DNA of 64,000 bases from Vigna angularis (taxonomy: Eukaryota > Streptophyta > Magnoliopsida > Fabales > Fabaceae), in NCBI RefSeq assembly GCF_016808095.1, contig NC_068971.1, forward strand, positions 16,976,501 to 17,040,500. Reading direction: 5' to 3'. Numbering within the stretch: position 1 is the first letter of the stretch; each line of letters opens with the position of its first letter. The notes under the pieces are model-generated. The model was given only the letters and a program-made list of their open reading frames with translations. It ran no database searches and was not told the DNA's origin. Positions 46,901 to 57,603 of this stretch are shown here, in pieces. A program made the position numbers and the translations under genes.

Positions 46901-47507
46901 GTTGTAATTGATAGTCTTAAAGTGTGTTAAGGGACTCACTTAATACTCACTTGTGTAGCCTACCATTCTAATAAAATGGGTAACCTCCCAAGAACTCCAA
47001 GGTCACATACAACTTTCTAAGTATAGAAAACATGGTCCCCAACCATAAAATGGTGGAAAATATAACTCATGGAACAATGCAATGTAACTTATGGAAAAAG
47101 AAAAGTAAATGGCACACAAAGAATGCCCCTGGAACGTTTTTCGGTTTTTCACACAATAACCAAACTTTGTTTTAAGTTCTCTCTCCTCCCAACCTCTTTG
47201 CTACCTTATTGTGGAACCCGCATGCTAATTGCGAGGATTTGAACTTAAGACCAACCGCACACCCCTCCCTTGCACACATATCAACCACTAAATTAGACTC
47301 CATCTGTTGATATCAAAGTGAAACCATTTATACTTGACTACTCTTTCAACTCTTTTCAAAATTTAATATAGAAAAAATTATTAAATTAATTTTATTTACC
47401 TCTTTAAATATTTCTCAACACCATTTCACAAACTAATTTATTATTTAATATCCAAGAAAAATAATTAAATTAAAACATTATTTTATTTTTACGGGTCTTA
47501 CAATCAC
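43971..47507. mobile_element. 3.5-kb LTR-like insertion with perfect target duplication
   Basis: 43976-47502 starts TGTAACACCCC and ends GGGTCTTACA, the same ends as 41166-43852, and is flanked by ATCAC at 43971-43975 and 47503-47507. It interrupts the RNase H codons just before IYTDHA. No transposition gene. From about 45040 to 46140 the plus strand is pyrimidine-rich and nearly free of G, so several open frames exist only because of composition. A 7-bp CATCACT microsatellite is at 46018-46050. Confidence 0.82.
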
Positions 47508-49950
47508 TTTAGACCCAATGAGATAAGATCTACATTTCTCTAAGGCATACACAATAGCAAGAAATTATTTTTCTATGGTGGCATAATTCAACTGGGCTTC
47601 ATTCAAAACTTTGCTTGCATAATAAATAGTGTGAAATACCTTCTCTCTTCTCTGGCCAAGAACAACACCTATGGCATAATTACTGGCATCACACATTAGC
47701 TCAAAGTCTTGATTCCAATCAGGAGCTACAATTATTGGAGCAGAAATCAATTTTTTCTTCAAAACATCAAATGCCTTAAGGCATTCATCATCCATTACAA
47801 ATGGTACGTCCTTAACAAGGAGGATGCTTAGTGGTTTGTCAATCTTTGAGAAGTCTTTGATGAATCTTTTATAAAAGCCAGCATGACCCAAAAAGCTTCT
47901 GATTCCCTCCACTTTGGCTCTGTCAACTTCAATTCCCTTGGAAGAAATTTTATGACCCAAAACAATACCTTCTGTTACCATAAAGTGGCATTTTTCCAAT
48001 TGAGAACAAGATTGGATTGGGTGCATCTTTTAAGTACAACATCCAGGTTAGACAAACACTCATGAAAGGAACTGCCAAACACTGAAAAATCATCCATAAA
48101 GACCTCAATGCATTTTTCTATTAAGTCTGCAAAGATTGCTTGCATACACCTCTGAAATGTAGCTAGAGCATTACATAACCCAAACGACATTTTTCTGTAA
48201 GCAAATACTCCAAAAGGGCAAGTGAAAGCCGTCTTCTCTTGGTCCTTTGGATACACCACAATTTGATTATATCCAGAATATCCATCCAGGAAGCAATAGA
48301 AAGCCTGACCTGCCAATCTCTCCAGCATTTGATCCATGAAAGGAAGGGGAAAGTGATCCTTCCTAGTAGCATTGTTCAACTTTCTGTAGTCAATACACAT
48401 CGTCCATCCAGTAACAGTCCTTGTAGGTATGAGCTCATTTTTTTCATTATAAATAAATGTCATCCCACCTTTCTTTGGTACCACTTGTACTGGGTTTACC
48501 CATGCACTGTCAGAAATAGGATAAATAATACCAGCCTCAAGTAACTTTAGCACTTCTTTTCTCACCTCCTCCTTCATCATTGGATTTAATCTTCTCTGTG
48601 GTTGAGCAACTGGTTTATAATCATCCTCCATAAATATTCTATGCATGCAGTACGTCAGACTGATGCCTTTGAGATCTGAGATTGACCATCCAATACCTCT
48701 TTTGTTGGCTTTTAGTATCTCAACCAACTTTTCTTCTTCTTTGGAAGAGAGAGAATTAATGATGATAACTGGTTTATTACCACCTTCTTCTAAGCACACA
48801 TACTTCAAGTGTGGTGGTAACATCTTCAGCTTCAATTTGCTTCCCTTGACTTTTTCTTCTGTGTTGATCTTTTCCATCTTATGCAAAGGGACTTCTTTCA
48901 ACTCTTTCAAACCATCCAAGCACTCATCAATCAATTCTTCTTCTTTCTCATTCAATTCTTCACAATTGTCAACTAGTATCTCCTCGAAAAGAAAAGTATC
49001 ACTTGCTTTTTTTTTTCTATCATGCAAATTTCATCAAGAGTGTCAAGATGGAAACACTCCTTGTCATCCTTTGGGTAAGACATGGCTTCAAAAACATCAA
49101 AATTTACTTCTTCATCTTGCACTCTCACCTTCAGTTTACCGTTTTCCACATCAATCAACACTCTTGCAGTCTTCATAAAAGGTCTCCCAAGAATAAAAGA
49201 CACATTTACATCGTCCTCCATCTCCAAGATAACAAAGTCCACAGGAAACATAAATATTTCTACCTTTACAAGCACATCTTCAGCTACCCCACAAGGATAT
49301 TTCAGAGATCTATCTGCTTGTTGGAGAGTCATCCGAGTAGGCTTGAGTTCCAAACCTTCAATCTTTTCAAACATGGAGAGCAACATGAGATTGATATTGG
49401 CTCCCAAATCAATTAGTGCTTTTCCAACAAAGACATTCCCTATAGTGCAAGGAATAGTGAAGCTTCCTGGATCTTTCAACTTGGGAGGTAAAAGCTTTTG
49501 TATGATAGCACTGTAGTTTCCTTGAACTTCAATGGTTTTCTCTTCAATGTACTTCCTTTTCTTAGTGAGGAACTCCTTCAGAAATTTAGCATATGAGGAC
49601 ATTTGTTGTAGAGCTTCGGAGAAAGGTATGTTAATCTCCAATTTCTTGAAAATCTCCATGAAATGCTCAAACCGTTTTTCTTTCTCCTTCCTAGAATAAT
49701 TCTTTGGGTAAGGAACGGGTGTTTCATGCAAGTCTTTCTTTTTTCTCTCATCCTCTTCCTCTCTTTTTTTTCTTTTCTTCCCTCTCTTTTTCTTTTTCTT
49801 TTCTTCCACTCTCTTCTTTTTCTTTCTTTTTTCATCTTTTTCTTTTTCACTCAAACTCTCTTTTTCTTTTCTCTCTATTTTTCTCTCATCTAAAATTCTG
49901 CCACTTTTGGTAACAACAGCTTTGCACTCCTCTCTAGGGTTTACTTTCAT
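47508..49950 (-). pseudogene. Element D protease, reverse transcriptase and RNase H (frameshifted)
   Basis: Athila-type polyprotein remnant in three blocks. 49950-48973: lysine/glutamate-rich linker, then a protease with ALIDLGANINLM (active-site D-L-G-A) and FILGRPFMKTARVLIDV. A shift in an A-run near 49008-49017 leads to 49027-47975: conserved pre-RT region and reverse transcriptase (KEVLKLLEAGIIYPISDS, WTMCIDYRKLNNATRKDHFP, FLDGYSGYNQI, CPFGVFAYRKMSFGLCNA) with the active site FMDDFSVFG. A one-base loss near 47998 leads to 48026-47508: thumb and RNase H start (GFYKRFIKDFSKI, FELMCDASNYAIGVVLGQR). A TAA after NYATIEK (47565-47567) is a further lesion. Function lost. Confidence 0.93.
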
Positions 49951-50165
49951 ATTACCCTTCTGAATGCTGCTTCAGTGCTTTTATGATGAGAATCAGATGT
50001 CTGCATCAATTGTTGAAGTGTGTCATCCATCTTAACCATTCTTTCTGATAGAGAGGGTTGTTGCTACCATTGTTGTTGTCTAGCAGCTTGTCCATATTGA
50101 CTTGGTCCCATATTTGAGTGAGGTTTCCACTAGTGGTTGAAATTAGTTTGTCCGAATTGCATCCT
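49951..50165 (-). pseudogene. Element D gag remnant (internally deleted)
   Basis: Short gag-related sequence. It goes from the gag start (near the CAATTCGG/GCATCCTGCA segment) almost directly to the part equivalent to WKPHPSMG and a glutamine-rich linker, so most of the gag domain is missing. The same deleted arrangement is seen in element C at 28228-28490. Confidence 0.65.
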
Positions 50166-50320
50166 GCAAGCAATAGACCTAAGAACCTAGATAACACTGT
50201 TAGCACAAAAACAAAAACAAACGACACTAAACACAAATTAAAAATAAGACAAAAATTAAAAATAAAAATAAAGTCAAAGTTAATCAAGAATCACACAAAT
50301 AGAATAGTTTAAACCGTGAG

Positions 50321-50338
50321 TCCCCGACAACGGCGCCA
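50321..50338 (-). promoter_or_regulatory. Element D primer-binding site (tRNA-Asp)
   Basis: Element sense TGGCGCCGTTGTCGGGGA, one change from the tRNA-Asp complement, five bases after the LTR. Confidence 0.85.
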
Positions 50339-50343
50339 AAAAT

Positions 50344-53002
50344 TGTTGATGGATCGACAAGTGTACCGAATCGCACAAGTAATATAAAATGGTAAGACCA
50401 AGTATTGTATTCCAAAGGACTCTCGGCACTAGACAGTCGTGTGATAACTCGATTAATTAAGACTTCAAGAAAACGAGATCACTGGTTTCAAATCCAAACA
50501 CATAAAGTTAAATATGAATGCAGTTTGATCAATAGCAGAATAACACAGTGATGAACGAATGTTGTTTTAATATGAGATGAGTATGTTGTTGGGGTTAGAT
50601 TTCACCAAATTCCCTCTCATGTATGTAAGAATTCTTCTTCATGCATTAATGTTAACGTTATTCACTAAATCACTTAAACCTGATTCCTCGACGAAATAAG
50701 CCTGTCCTTAATCACTAGTTCATGCAATTCCTAGCATTCCTAGTAATTAAATGTGAAGATCAAGAGCTTGAAGACGACCAAGACTCATACCCTCATCCCT
50801 GAGAAACATTACTCTTGGGAGTAATTCAACAAGAACCTGAAATGTAAGGAACCTCCCAGCACTCATGCAATTCATATATCACGCTATGAATGAGTTAAAC
50901 AAAGCATGTAATAAGCACAGATGAATTACTCTAACAAATAATGAGAAAGCATATGTTATTAAAAATCAATTCAAATACATGAGAGTTCATAAGGTTACAT
51001 CACCCCCCAACAACAATGAGAGTTTAGTTCACCATAGACATGGTGAAACTAGATGAATAATGGAAAAGCATAAGATAGCAAAACCCTAAAAGTAGAGGAT
51101 GGAAGCTCCCTCATCCAAATCCGCCTTTAGAGAGTGGAAGAGTGTGCTGTTGTGCTGCTCCAGCCAGAGATGCAAAACCTAGGACGTTTGGGTCCTTTAA
51201 ATAGAGCGAAGACAAAACAAAAACAAGGCCCAAGCCCGTGTCACTGGCGCTCAAGCGCCCCACTTAGGGTGCCCGGGCGGTGAGCGGTGGTTTTCTGCGC
51301 TCAAGCCTCAAAAAGGTCGCCCAAGCTTCATGCTTCTAACGCTCAAGCGCCCCAAAAGGGGCGCCTGGGCGGTAAGTGATAACAGTTGAAAAACTGTTAT
51401 TTTTATACTTAATTTTGACATAAAAAACAACCTTTATGACTTAGAAACTAGCTTGGAATCATGCTTTTGCTTATGTTTTGGAAATAAGAGTGTTGGATGG
51501 GTTTTATGCTTGGTTTTCCTTGTTTTGCAGGAATTGAGATGAACTAGAGGAAAGAAGTTGAAGTAGTAAGGAGCTAGACTCAAGAAAGAAGTGAAAGTGC
51601 TTAAAAGAAGAGTCGTAGTAAGGAGCCACTTTTACCGCTGAGCGGTACTCTGAAGCCTCGCAGTCAACGCTGAGGGTCAAAACTGCAGCTGAGCGTCAAA
51701 ATAGAAGAACTGCAGCTAAGCTTCAAAATAGAAGAACTGCACTCATTGTTGAGCGCTAATTACCGCTGAGCGCTAATTACCGTTGAGCGCCATTTAGTTT
51801 GGGCTGGGGCCTATTTTCTGTAATTTTTAGGAATCTATATAAGGTTTTAGCCCAATTAGGGTTAGTATCTTTGGACAAAAAGAGGCGAAATAACACTTTC
51901 TTCGCTCCTTGGAGGAGAATTTTGGATGCTCAAGCTCTATTCTTCAACTTCTAGGGTTCTATCTTTCATTCTTTCATTGTTTTTCATCTAGTTTCACCAT
52001 GTCTATGGTGAATTAAACCTTCATTGTTGTTGGGGAACTGATGTAATCCTTTGAAACTCTCATGTATTGAATTGGTTCTTTAATCTATATGCTTTCTTTC
52101 ATTAATTGTTAGTGTTTTTCTTCTATACACTATGCATGCTTTGTTTAACTCATTCAAGTGCATGATCATTGATGTTATTTGTATGGACACATATAAGTAA
52201 ATCTAGAACTAAAGAAATTCTCCCAAGAGCAATATTGCCTAGACATAGGGATAGGAGGATTGATTGCCTTTAAGCTTCTGTGCGAATGTAATGCATCAAT
52301 AATCGCTAGGGAGACAAGACATTGTAAACTAGTGATTATGATTAGGCTTTCTTCACCGAGACATCGAGTTTAAGGTAAATTAGAAAGTGGCATTAACATT
52401 AATGAAGAAAGATGAATTCTTGAATACATGAGAGTGGATAGGATGAATCGGAAACCCCAACAACATAATCATTCATATTATACATCAACCGTTTTTGCAT
52501 CTTTCAAGTCCATTGATCAAAACTTTGCATTCCTGCTTATTTTTCATAGTTCAACAACAATATTTTCGGTTACAAGTCTAAGATAATCAACAAATCACAT
52601 AACTGTTTAGGCCGTGAGTCCTTTTGGGAAATGATACTTGATCTTACCATTTTATTATTATTTGGTACGATTCGGTACACTTGCCGAGTGTTAATAGTAA
52701 GCTGTGGTTTCCTGCGCTTAAGCCTCCAAATGGGGCGCCCAAGCTTCGAGCAATCCTCCCTTCTAGTGCTTTTCCAGGCCTTTCTAAGCTCCATCTCCTT
52801 GGCACTTCATCTCTGCTTTCCATATTATCTCATTTCCTGCCAAAACAAGGGGAATTAGTCATAAAATCATCAAATTCAACCTCAACTTTCTTCTTCACAC
52901 AACTTAACAGAAAAACATGATTCCAAGCAAATTTCTAAGAGTAAAAGGTGGCATTTAGTATCAAAATTACATCACAAATAACGGTATTTTCAACCGTTAA
53001 CA
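50344..53002 (-). repeat. Element D 5' LTR, interrupted by a solo LTR
   Basis: Starts TGTTGATGG and ends CGTTAACA on the plus strand; about 1334 bp after removal of the 1320-bp solo LTR and one target copy. It has GGCGCTCAAGCGCC-type palindromes in place of the CCGCTGAGCGG of A and B. The terminal hairpin (about 52978-52999) is degenerate. Confidence 0.85.
51372..52701 (+). mobile_element. Solo LTR (1320 bp) inside the element D LTR
   Basis: 51377-52696 starts TGATAACAG and ends GTGTTAATA (the canonical end would be CA), flanked by GTAAG at 51372-51376 and 52697-52701. Its sequence matches the element C LTR family (for example the GGGAGACAAGACATTGTAAA segment). A perfect terminal hairpin is at 51379-51400. 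Confidence 0.92.
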
Positions 53003-53266
53003 CTGAACATCACTTTTATATCCAATAAGTCCAATAAGTGCTAAAAAAAGTTTGTTCAATTAAAAAACAAGGCCATTTTCACAATTGACCACCGTGTGTA
53101 GAAAGTTTGCCTAAACTCCCCACTTATTTGGCCTTTGCTCCCAGGTCTATTTCAGCACATTGATTTTTAACAAGAATTCTTCCTTGGCCATGTATATCCA
53201 TATACTTGTGATCATCAATGGCTGAACATCATTTCTATATCCAATAAACGGTGGAACAACGCCGGA
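53003..53266 (-). repeat. Inverted copy of 40341-40597
   Basis: Reverse complement of the sequence just beyond the other end of element D (GGATATAGAA, ACATGGCCAAGGAAGAATTC, GGGGAGTT, CAATTGTGAAAATGGCC in order), with scattered substitutions. Element D is thus flanked by inverted copies. Confidence 0.88.
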
Positions 53267-53318
53267 AGGGCGGTGAGCGATGGTCTTTTGCGCTTAAGCC
53301 TTAAAGAGGGGCGCCCGG
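53267..53318 (-). repeat. Element E 3' LTR, left part
   Basis: Short stretch (GGGCGGTGAGCG, CGCTTAAGCC, GGGGCGCCCGG) that continues at 62042-62355 once element B is removed. It begins abruptly in the middle of an LTR. Confidence 0.75.
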
Positions 53319-54621
53319 TGATAACAGTTGAAAAACTGTTATTTTCATGCTTGAAATTGATACTAAAAGCAACCTTTAACACTTAGAAACTAGCTTGAAA
53401 TCATGCTTTTGTTCATATTTTCCGAAATAAGAGAGCTGTACAGGTTTATGCTTGATTTCAGTGTTTTCGTGTAGGTTTTAAGGTGAATTTGGTGAAAGAA
53501 GTGAAGAAGGAGAGAGATGGAATCAGAAAAGACATCAAAAAGTGCAAAAGGAGAAGCCGCAACTGCCGCTCAGCGGCAGTTTACCGCTGAGCGACACTCA
53601 GGAGCGCACGGGGGATCCGCTGAGGGGCAAAATGGCCGCTGAGGGGAAGAAACCAACTCACGCACTTACCGTTGAGCGGTACTTTACCGCTGAGCGGCAC
53701 ACTTATGGGCTTGGGCCTAAATTTTCTATAATTTTAGAATAGTATATAAGCTTTAGGACGTCCTAGGGTTTGTATCTTTGGCAGAAACGAAGCAAACACT
53801 ATCTCTTCCAACCCTTTGAAGGAGGATCTTGGATGCTCAGGCTACCTCTTCACCTTTCTAGGGTTTTATCTTTCATTCTTTCATTATTATTCATCTAGTT
53901 TCACCATGAATATGGTGAACTAAACCTTGTATTGTTGTTGGGGTATCAATGTAGTCTTGTGAAACTCTCATATATAGAATTTGTTTTTACATCTTATATT
54001 TAAGACCTATGCTTTCTTTCATCATTAGTTAGGGTTTTTCCTCTTTGCTCAATGCTTGCTTTGTTTAACTCATTCAATGCATGATTATTGATTTTGTCGA
54101 TACGGGAACGTACGGGGAAGTCTAGATCCGGGGAATTTCTCCCAATAGTATATTGGTTGCCGTTAAGCTCCTGCACTAAAAGAACTAATTATTAGGAATG
54201 CTAGGAATCGTATGAACTCGTAATTAGGGATAGGCCTTCTTGCAAGGTAATTTAGAGAGTGGCATTAACAATGATGAAAAGAATGTTGAATTCCTAAAGT
54301 ATATGAGAGTGGATAAGATGAAATTGATAACCCCAACAACATACTCATCCATATATTCCATTGAAGTGTTTGTATTTTGTTTTAGCCATTGATCAAATTC
54401 ATGCATACATGTTTATTTTCTGTTTTGCATATTAAACTCCACTTATTTCGTTCTTAAGTCTTAAATAATCAACAAATCACATAACTAAACTAGGCCGTGA
54501 GTCCTTTGGGAGAACGATACTTGGTCTTACCGACTTTATTACTTGAAACGATTCGGTCACACTTGCCGATTGTTAAACAAGTTTGTGGCGCCGTTTTTCG
54601 GTGTTCATAAATTTGTCATCA
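53319..54621 (+). repeat. Element B 5' LTR (1303 bp)
   Basis: TGATAACAG...GTCATCA. Terminal hairpin 53321-53342; CCGCTGAGCGG palindrome cluster 53566-53700; TATA box about 53743-53749. It has one palindrome segment more than the 3' LTR of the same element. Confidence 0.93.
53741..53750 (+). promoter_or_regulatory. Probable TATA box of element B 5' LTR
   Basis: AGTATATAAG, present at the same place in the LTRs of A and, as a variant, in C and the solo LTRs. Confidence 0.6.
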
Positions 54622-54627
54622 AGTTTT

Positions 54628-54645
54628 TGGCGCCGTTGCTGGGGA
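54628..54645 (+). promoter_or_regulatory. Element B primer-binding site (tRNA-Asp)
   Basis: TGGCGCCGTTGCTGGGGA, one change from the match in element A, six bases after the LTR. Confidence 0.88.
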
Positions 54646-54845
54646 CTCGTGGTTTAACTGGTTAATTTGTGTGATTATTGATTATCTTTGACTTTAATTT
54701 TGAAATTCTGTTTTTATTTTTCTGTTTTTATTTTTTTTCTGTTTTTACTTTATTTTATTTTATTTTATTTTATTCTCTGAATCTTATATCTTCTCCTATA
54801 TCTTTTTGTGCTAACCAAATATTCTAGGGTTTTGTGTTCTTTTGT

Positions 54846-57272
54846 ATGCAGTAGGCAATTCGAACTAGGAGCAAGATAACTGCAGAACCTCTTCTTGAAG
54901 GTTTAGACGAGAGTAGACGGAGGAGAAGAATCCGAACATCTAGAGAACTTTTCCCTCCTCCGGAAACTCTGTTGCAACCATCACCACAAGGTTCTGACCA
55001 TAGCACAGAAAATATGGAGAACAATAATATCATAAGAACTCTTGCTGATTACACCAATACAGCTGGACCTCAGCACTTTAACAGTATAGCTAGACCTAGA
55101 GTCAATGCAGCTAACATGGAGGTCAAACCAGCATTGATCCAACTGGTGAAGAGCAATCAATTCAATGGGTTATCTCATGAAAGCCCATACGAGCACCTCA
55201 CTACATTTAATGAGATCTGCAACACAATGAAAATCAATGGGGTGCCAGATGAAGCGATCAAACTTAGCTTGTTTCCTTTCTCATTAGGAGGCAATGCTAA
55301 GCTTTGGTTAAATTCTTTTCCAGAGGGAAGTTTCACAGAGTGGGAAGCAATGGTAACCAAGTTTCTAAATAAATACTTCCCACAATCAAAGGTGAACAAA
55401 GGCAAGCAAGACATTTCTTCATTCAGGCAGGGCATGGAAGATTCACTGGGTCATGCATGGGATAGATACAAAAGCTTGCTACGAAAAACACCCACGCATG
55501 GATTCGATGAAGTGGAAGTAGTCCTTACCTTCCTTGGAGGTCTTGGTTCACAAACCAAGATGATGCTTGATGCCTCAGCAAGAGGAAACATTAAATGGAA
55601 AACTCCAGAGGAAGCAATAGAAATTATTGAAAATATGGCTACTAGTGATAATGAGCTCAACAGTGAAAGAGGAGCTCCTATGCAACAAAAAGGAGTTCTC
55701 CAATTACAAACACATGATGCCTTGCTAGCACAAAATAAAATTCTAACTCAACAGCTGGAGACTCTTACGAAAACACTTGCACAATTGCCTAAAGAGTTGA
55801 GGACTGCTACACAGGTACAATCTCAGTTGTGTGAATTATGTGGAGGCGACCATATCAATGGTCAATGTGCCTTTCCAGTAGAAGCCGTAGAGGATGTGAA
55901 TTACATGACCAATCAATACCGTCAAGGGAATTACAATCAAGGGTGGAAACCACACCCAAGTATTGGTCAAGGGCAAATTGGGCAAGCTGGTCAATTTAAT
56001 ACGCAGCAGCAGCAACCCACCTTATGGCAGCAGATTTCTATGCTTAATGAAAGGTCCATGAGGATGGAAGACACTCTTAATAATTTCATACAGAAAACTG
56101 AGTCTACCCAAAAGAGCACTGAAGCTGCTATCAAGAATTTGGAGATTTAGATGGGGCAGATCACCAAGCAGGTGGAAGAAAGGCCAAATAGAAATTTTGG
56201 GGCTAATACTGAGGTTAACCCCAGAGAAGAATGCAAGGTGGTAGAGAGTGCTAAAAATGAGATAGTTGAGTTAGACAAAGGAGAATCAGAAGAGAAAAGA
56301 GAAATAGAGAGCAAAAATACTTTTCCTTTTCCAATACATCAAGGGAAACAACTGGATTTCACATAACTATTCAAGATGGTGGACAATGATGCACCTTGGG
56401 AGCAGATTCTACAACAAATTACAGTTTACACTAGAACTGATGAAGACGTCTCTACAAAGAAAAGACATAGAGATGATGAGGCAAAGAAGTGTAAAACTGT
56501 TAAAAAGGAGCCATTCCCTCCAAAAGCAACAGATCCAGGAGGCTTTTCTATCCCTTGTACTATAGGGAAGAAAAGGATTAAAAAAGCTCTTCTTGATTTA
56601 GGTTCAAGTGTTAACTTGATACCTTACTCTTTACTGGAGCAAATCGGCGATGTTAATATGAAACCTGTAAAGGTTAATTTAGTAATGGCCGATGGATCTT
56701 CAAAGGAACCATGTGGGATTGTAGAGGACATTATAGTTTGTGTTGGCAAACTCCAGTTCTTGGCAGACTTTGTGGTGATGAAGATGGAGACAGAAAAGAT
56801 ACCTATCATTCTTGGAAGACCGTTTATGAAAACGGCCAAAGCTATCATTGATGTAAACGAAGGTATAGTGATGCTCCAGGACCGAGAGGAGAGAGTTGTT
56901 GTAGATGTCTTTAAAGATGAGATGCAAACACAGGAGGAAGAAGCTAGTTATAAAGCTGCATTTCAAGATGCACACATGACTAGCCATCAAGATGAAGAGC
57001 CCAAGGTTACAGGTAACCATTGTTTGTTGTTTCAGGTGCATAAAGGAGAAAAGATTGGAAGAGGAGGAAAAGTCCCTGAGGATTGGAAGAAAGGAAGACC
57101 CCAACTTGGTACACTAGTGAGAATCAAAAATAAGTTGTGGGTTGTGAAAGGCTATAAAGAGAAGGAGATGATAGAGATAGAATCTCCACATTTTGGAAGA
57201 ATCAAAACAGTGCACAGGAAACAGCTGAGGAGTTGGTGGGATAACAACATCAACTATGAAGAAGGAACTTGA
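54846..57272 (+). pseudogene. Element B gag-protease polyprotein (three nonsense codons)
   Basis: Same protein as in element A, in one continuous frame with three stops: TAG at 54852-54854, three codons into the frame (glutamate codon GAG in A), TAG at 56148-56150 (glutamine in A) and TAA at 56364-56366 (glutamate in A). Between them the gag domain (54972-56147) is fully open. The zinc-knuckle-like motif CELCGGDHINGQC is complete here. The protease block (56376-57272) has ALLDLGSSVNLIPY and IILGRPFMKTAKAI and is intact, including the lysine codon that is a stop in A. The tail WWDNNINYEEGT ends in TGA. Antisense frames over this region are shadows. Confidence 0.92.
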
Positions 57273-57281
57273 ACTTTACTA

Positions 57282-57603
57282 GGTCAAGCTAATGACGTTA
57301 AAAGAGCGCTTGCTGGGAGGCAACCCAATGATTTAAAAACTTTTGATTTTGTTTTGTAACTTTTAATTTGTGGACATTATTTTTGTAAATACTTTGTTGG
57401 ATATAGCATCTACTGAAGGATGCTAGGTGGTTAAGTATCTACTAAAGGATACTAAGTTTGTAACACCTACTGATGGGTGTTGGTAAGAAAATTTTGCACC
57501 TACTGATGGATGTTGGTAAGTATTGTAACACCTACTGATGGGTGTTGGTGGATTTTGGGTCAGGCTCGTGACGTTAAACAAGCGCTACCTGGGAGGGAAC
57601 CCA
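57282..57603 (+). repeat. Element B hairpin array between two 47-nt blocks
   Basis: 47-nt block copies at 57282-57327 and 57557-57603. Between them: TAGCATC/GATGCTA stem with loop TACTGAAG (57404-57425), AGTATC/GATACT with loop TACTAAAG (57434-57453), AACACC/GGTGTT with loop TACTGATG (57462-57481), a damaged GCACC/GATGT unit (about 57507-57525) and a second AACACC/GGTGTT unit (about 57528-57548). The first block starts 10 bases after the gag-protease stop. Confidence 0.87.

Larger units (their letters stand above)
40598..53002 (-). mobile_element. Element D: truncated Athila-type gypsy element with pol
   Basis: Minus-strand element. Its 5' LTR is 50344-53002 (interrupted), its primer site 50321-50338 and its coding region runs from about 50165 to 40598, where it stops inside integrase right after the GPFPP motif. 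The 3' end and 3' LTR are missing. Two long insertions (41166-43852 and 43976-47502) split RNase H, and a solo LTR splits the 5' LTR. It retains reverse transcriptase and so represents the kind of partner that elements A and B would need, but it is itself dead. Confidence 0.87.

Noticed and set aside
49578..49913. Lysine/glutamate-rich and phenylalanine/serine-rich frames around 49.6-49.9 kb
   Set aside because: Shadows of the low-complexity linker of the element D polyprotein in other frames.
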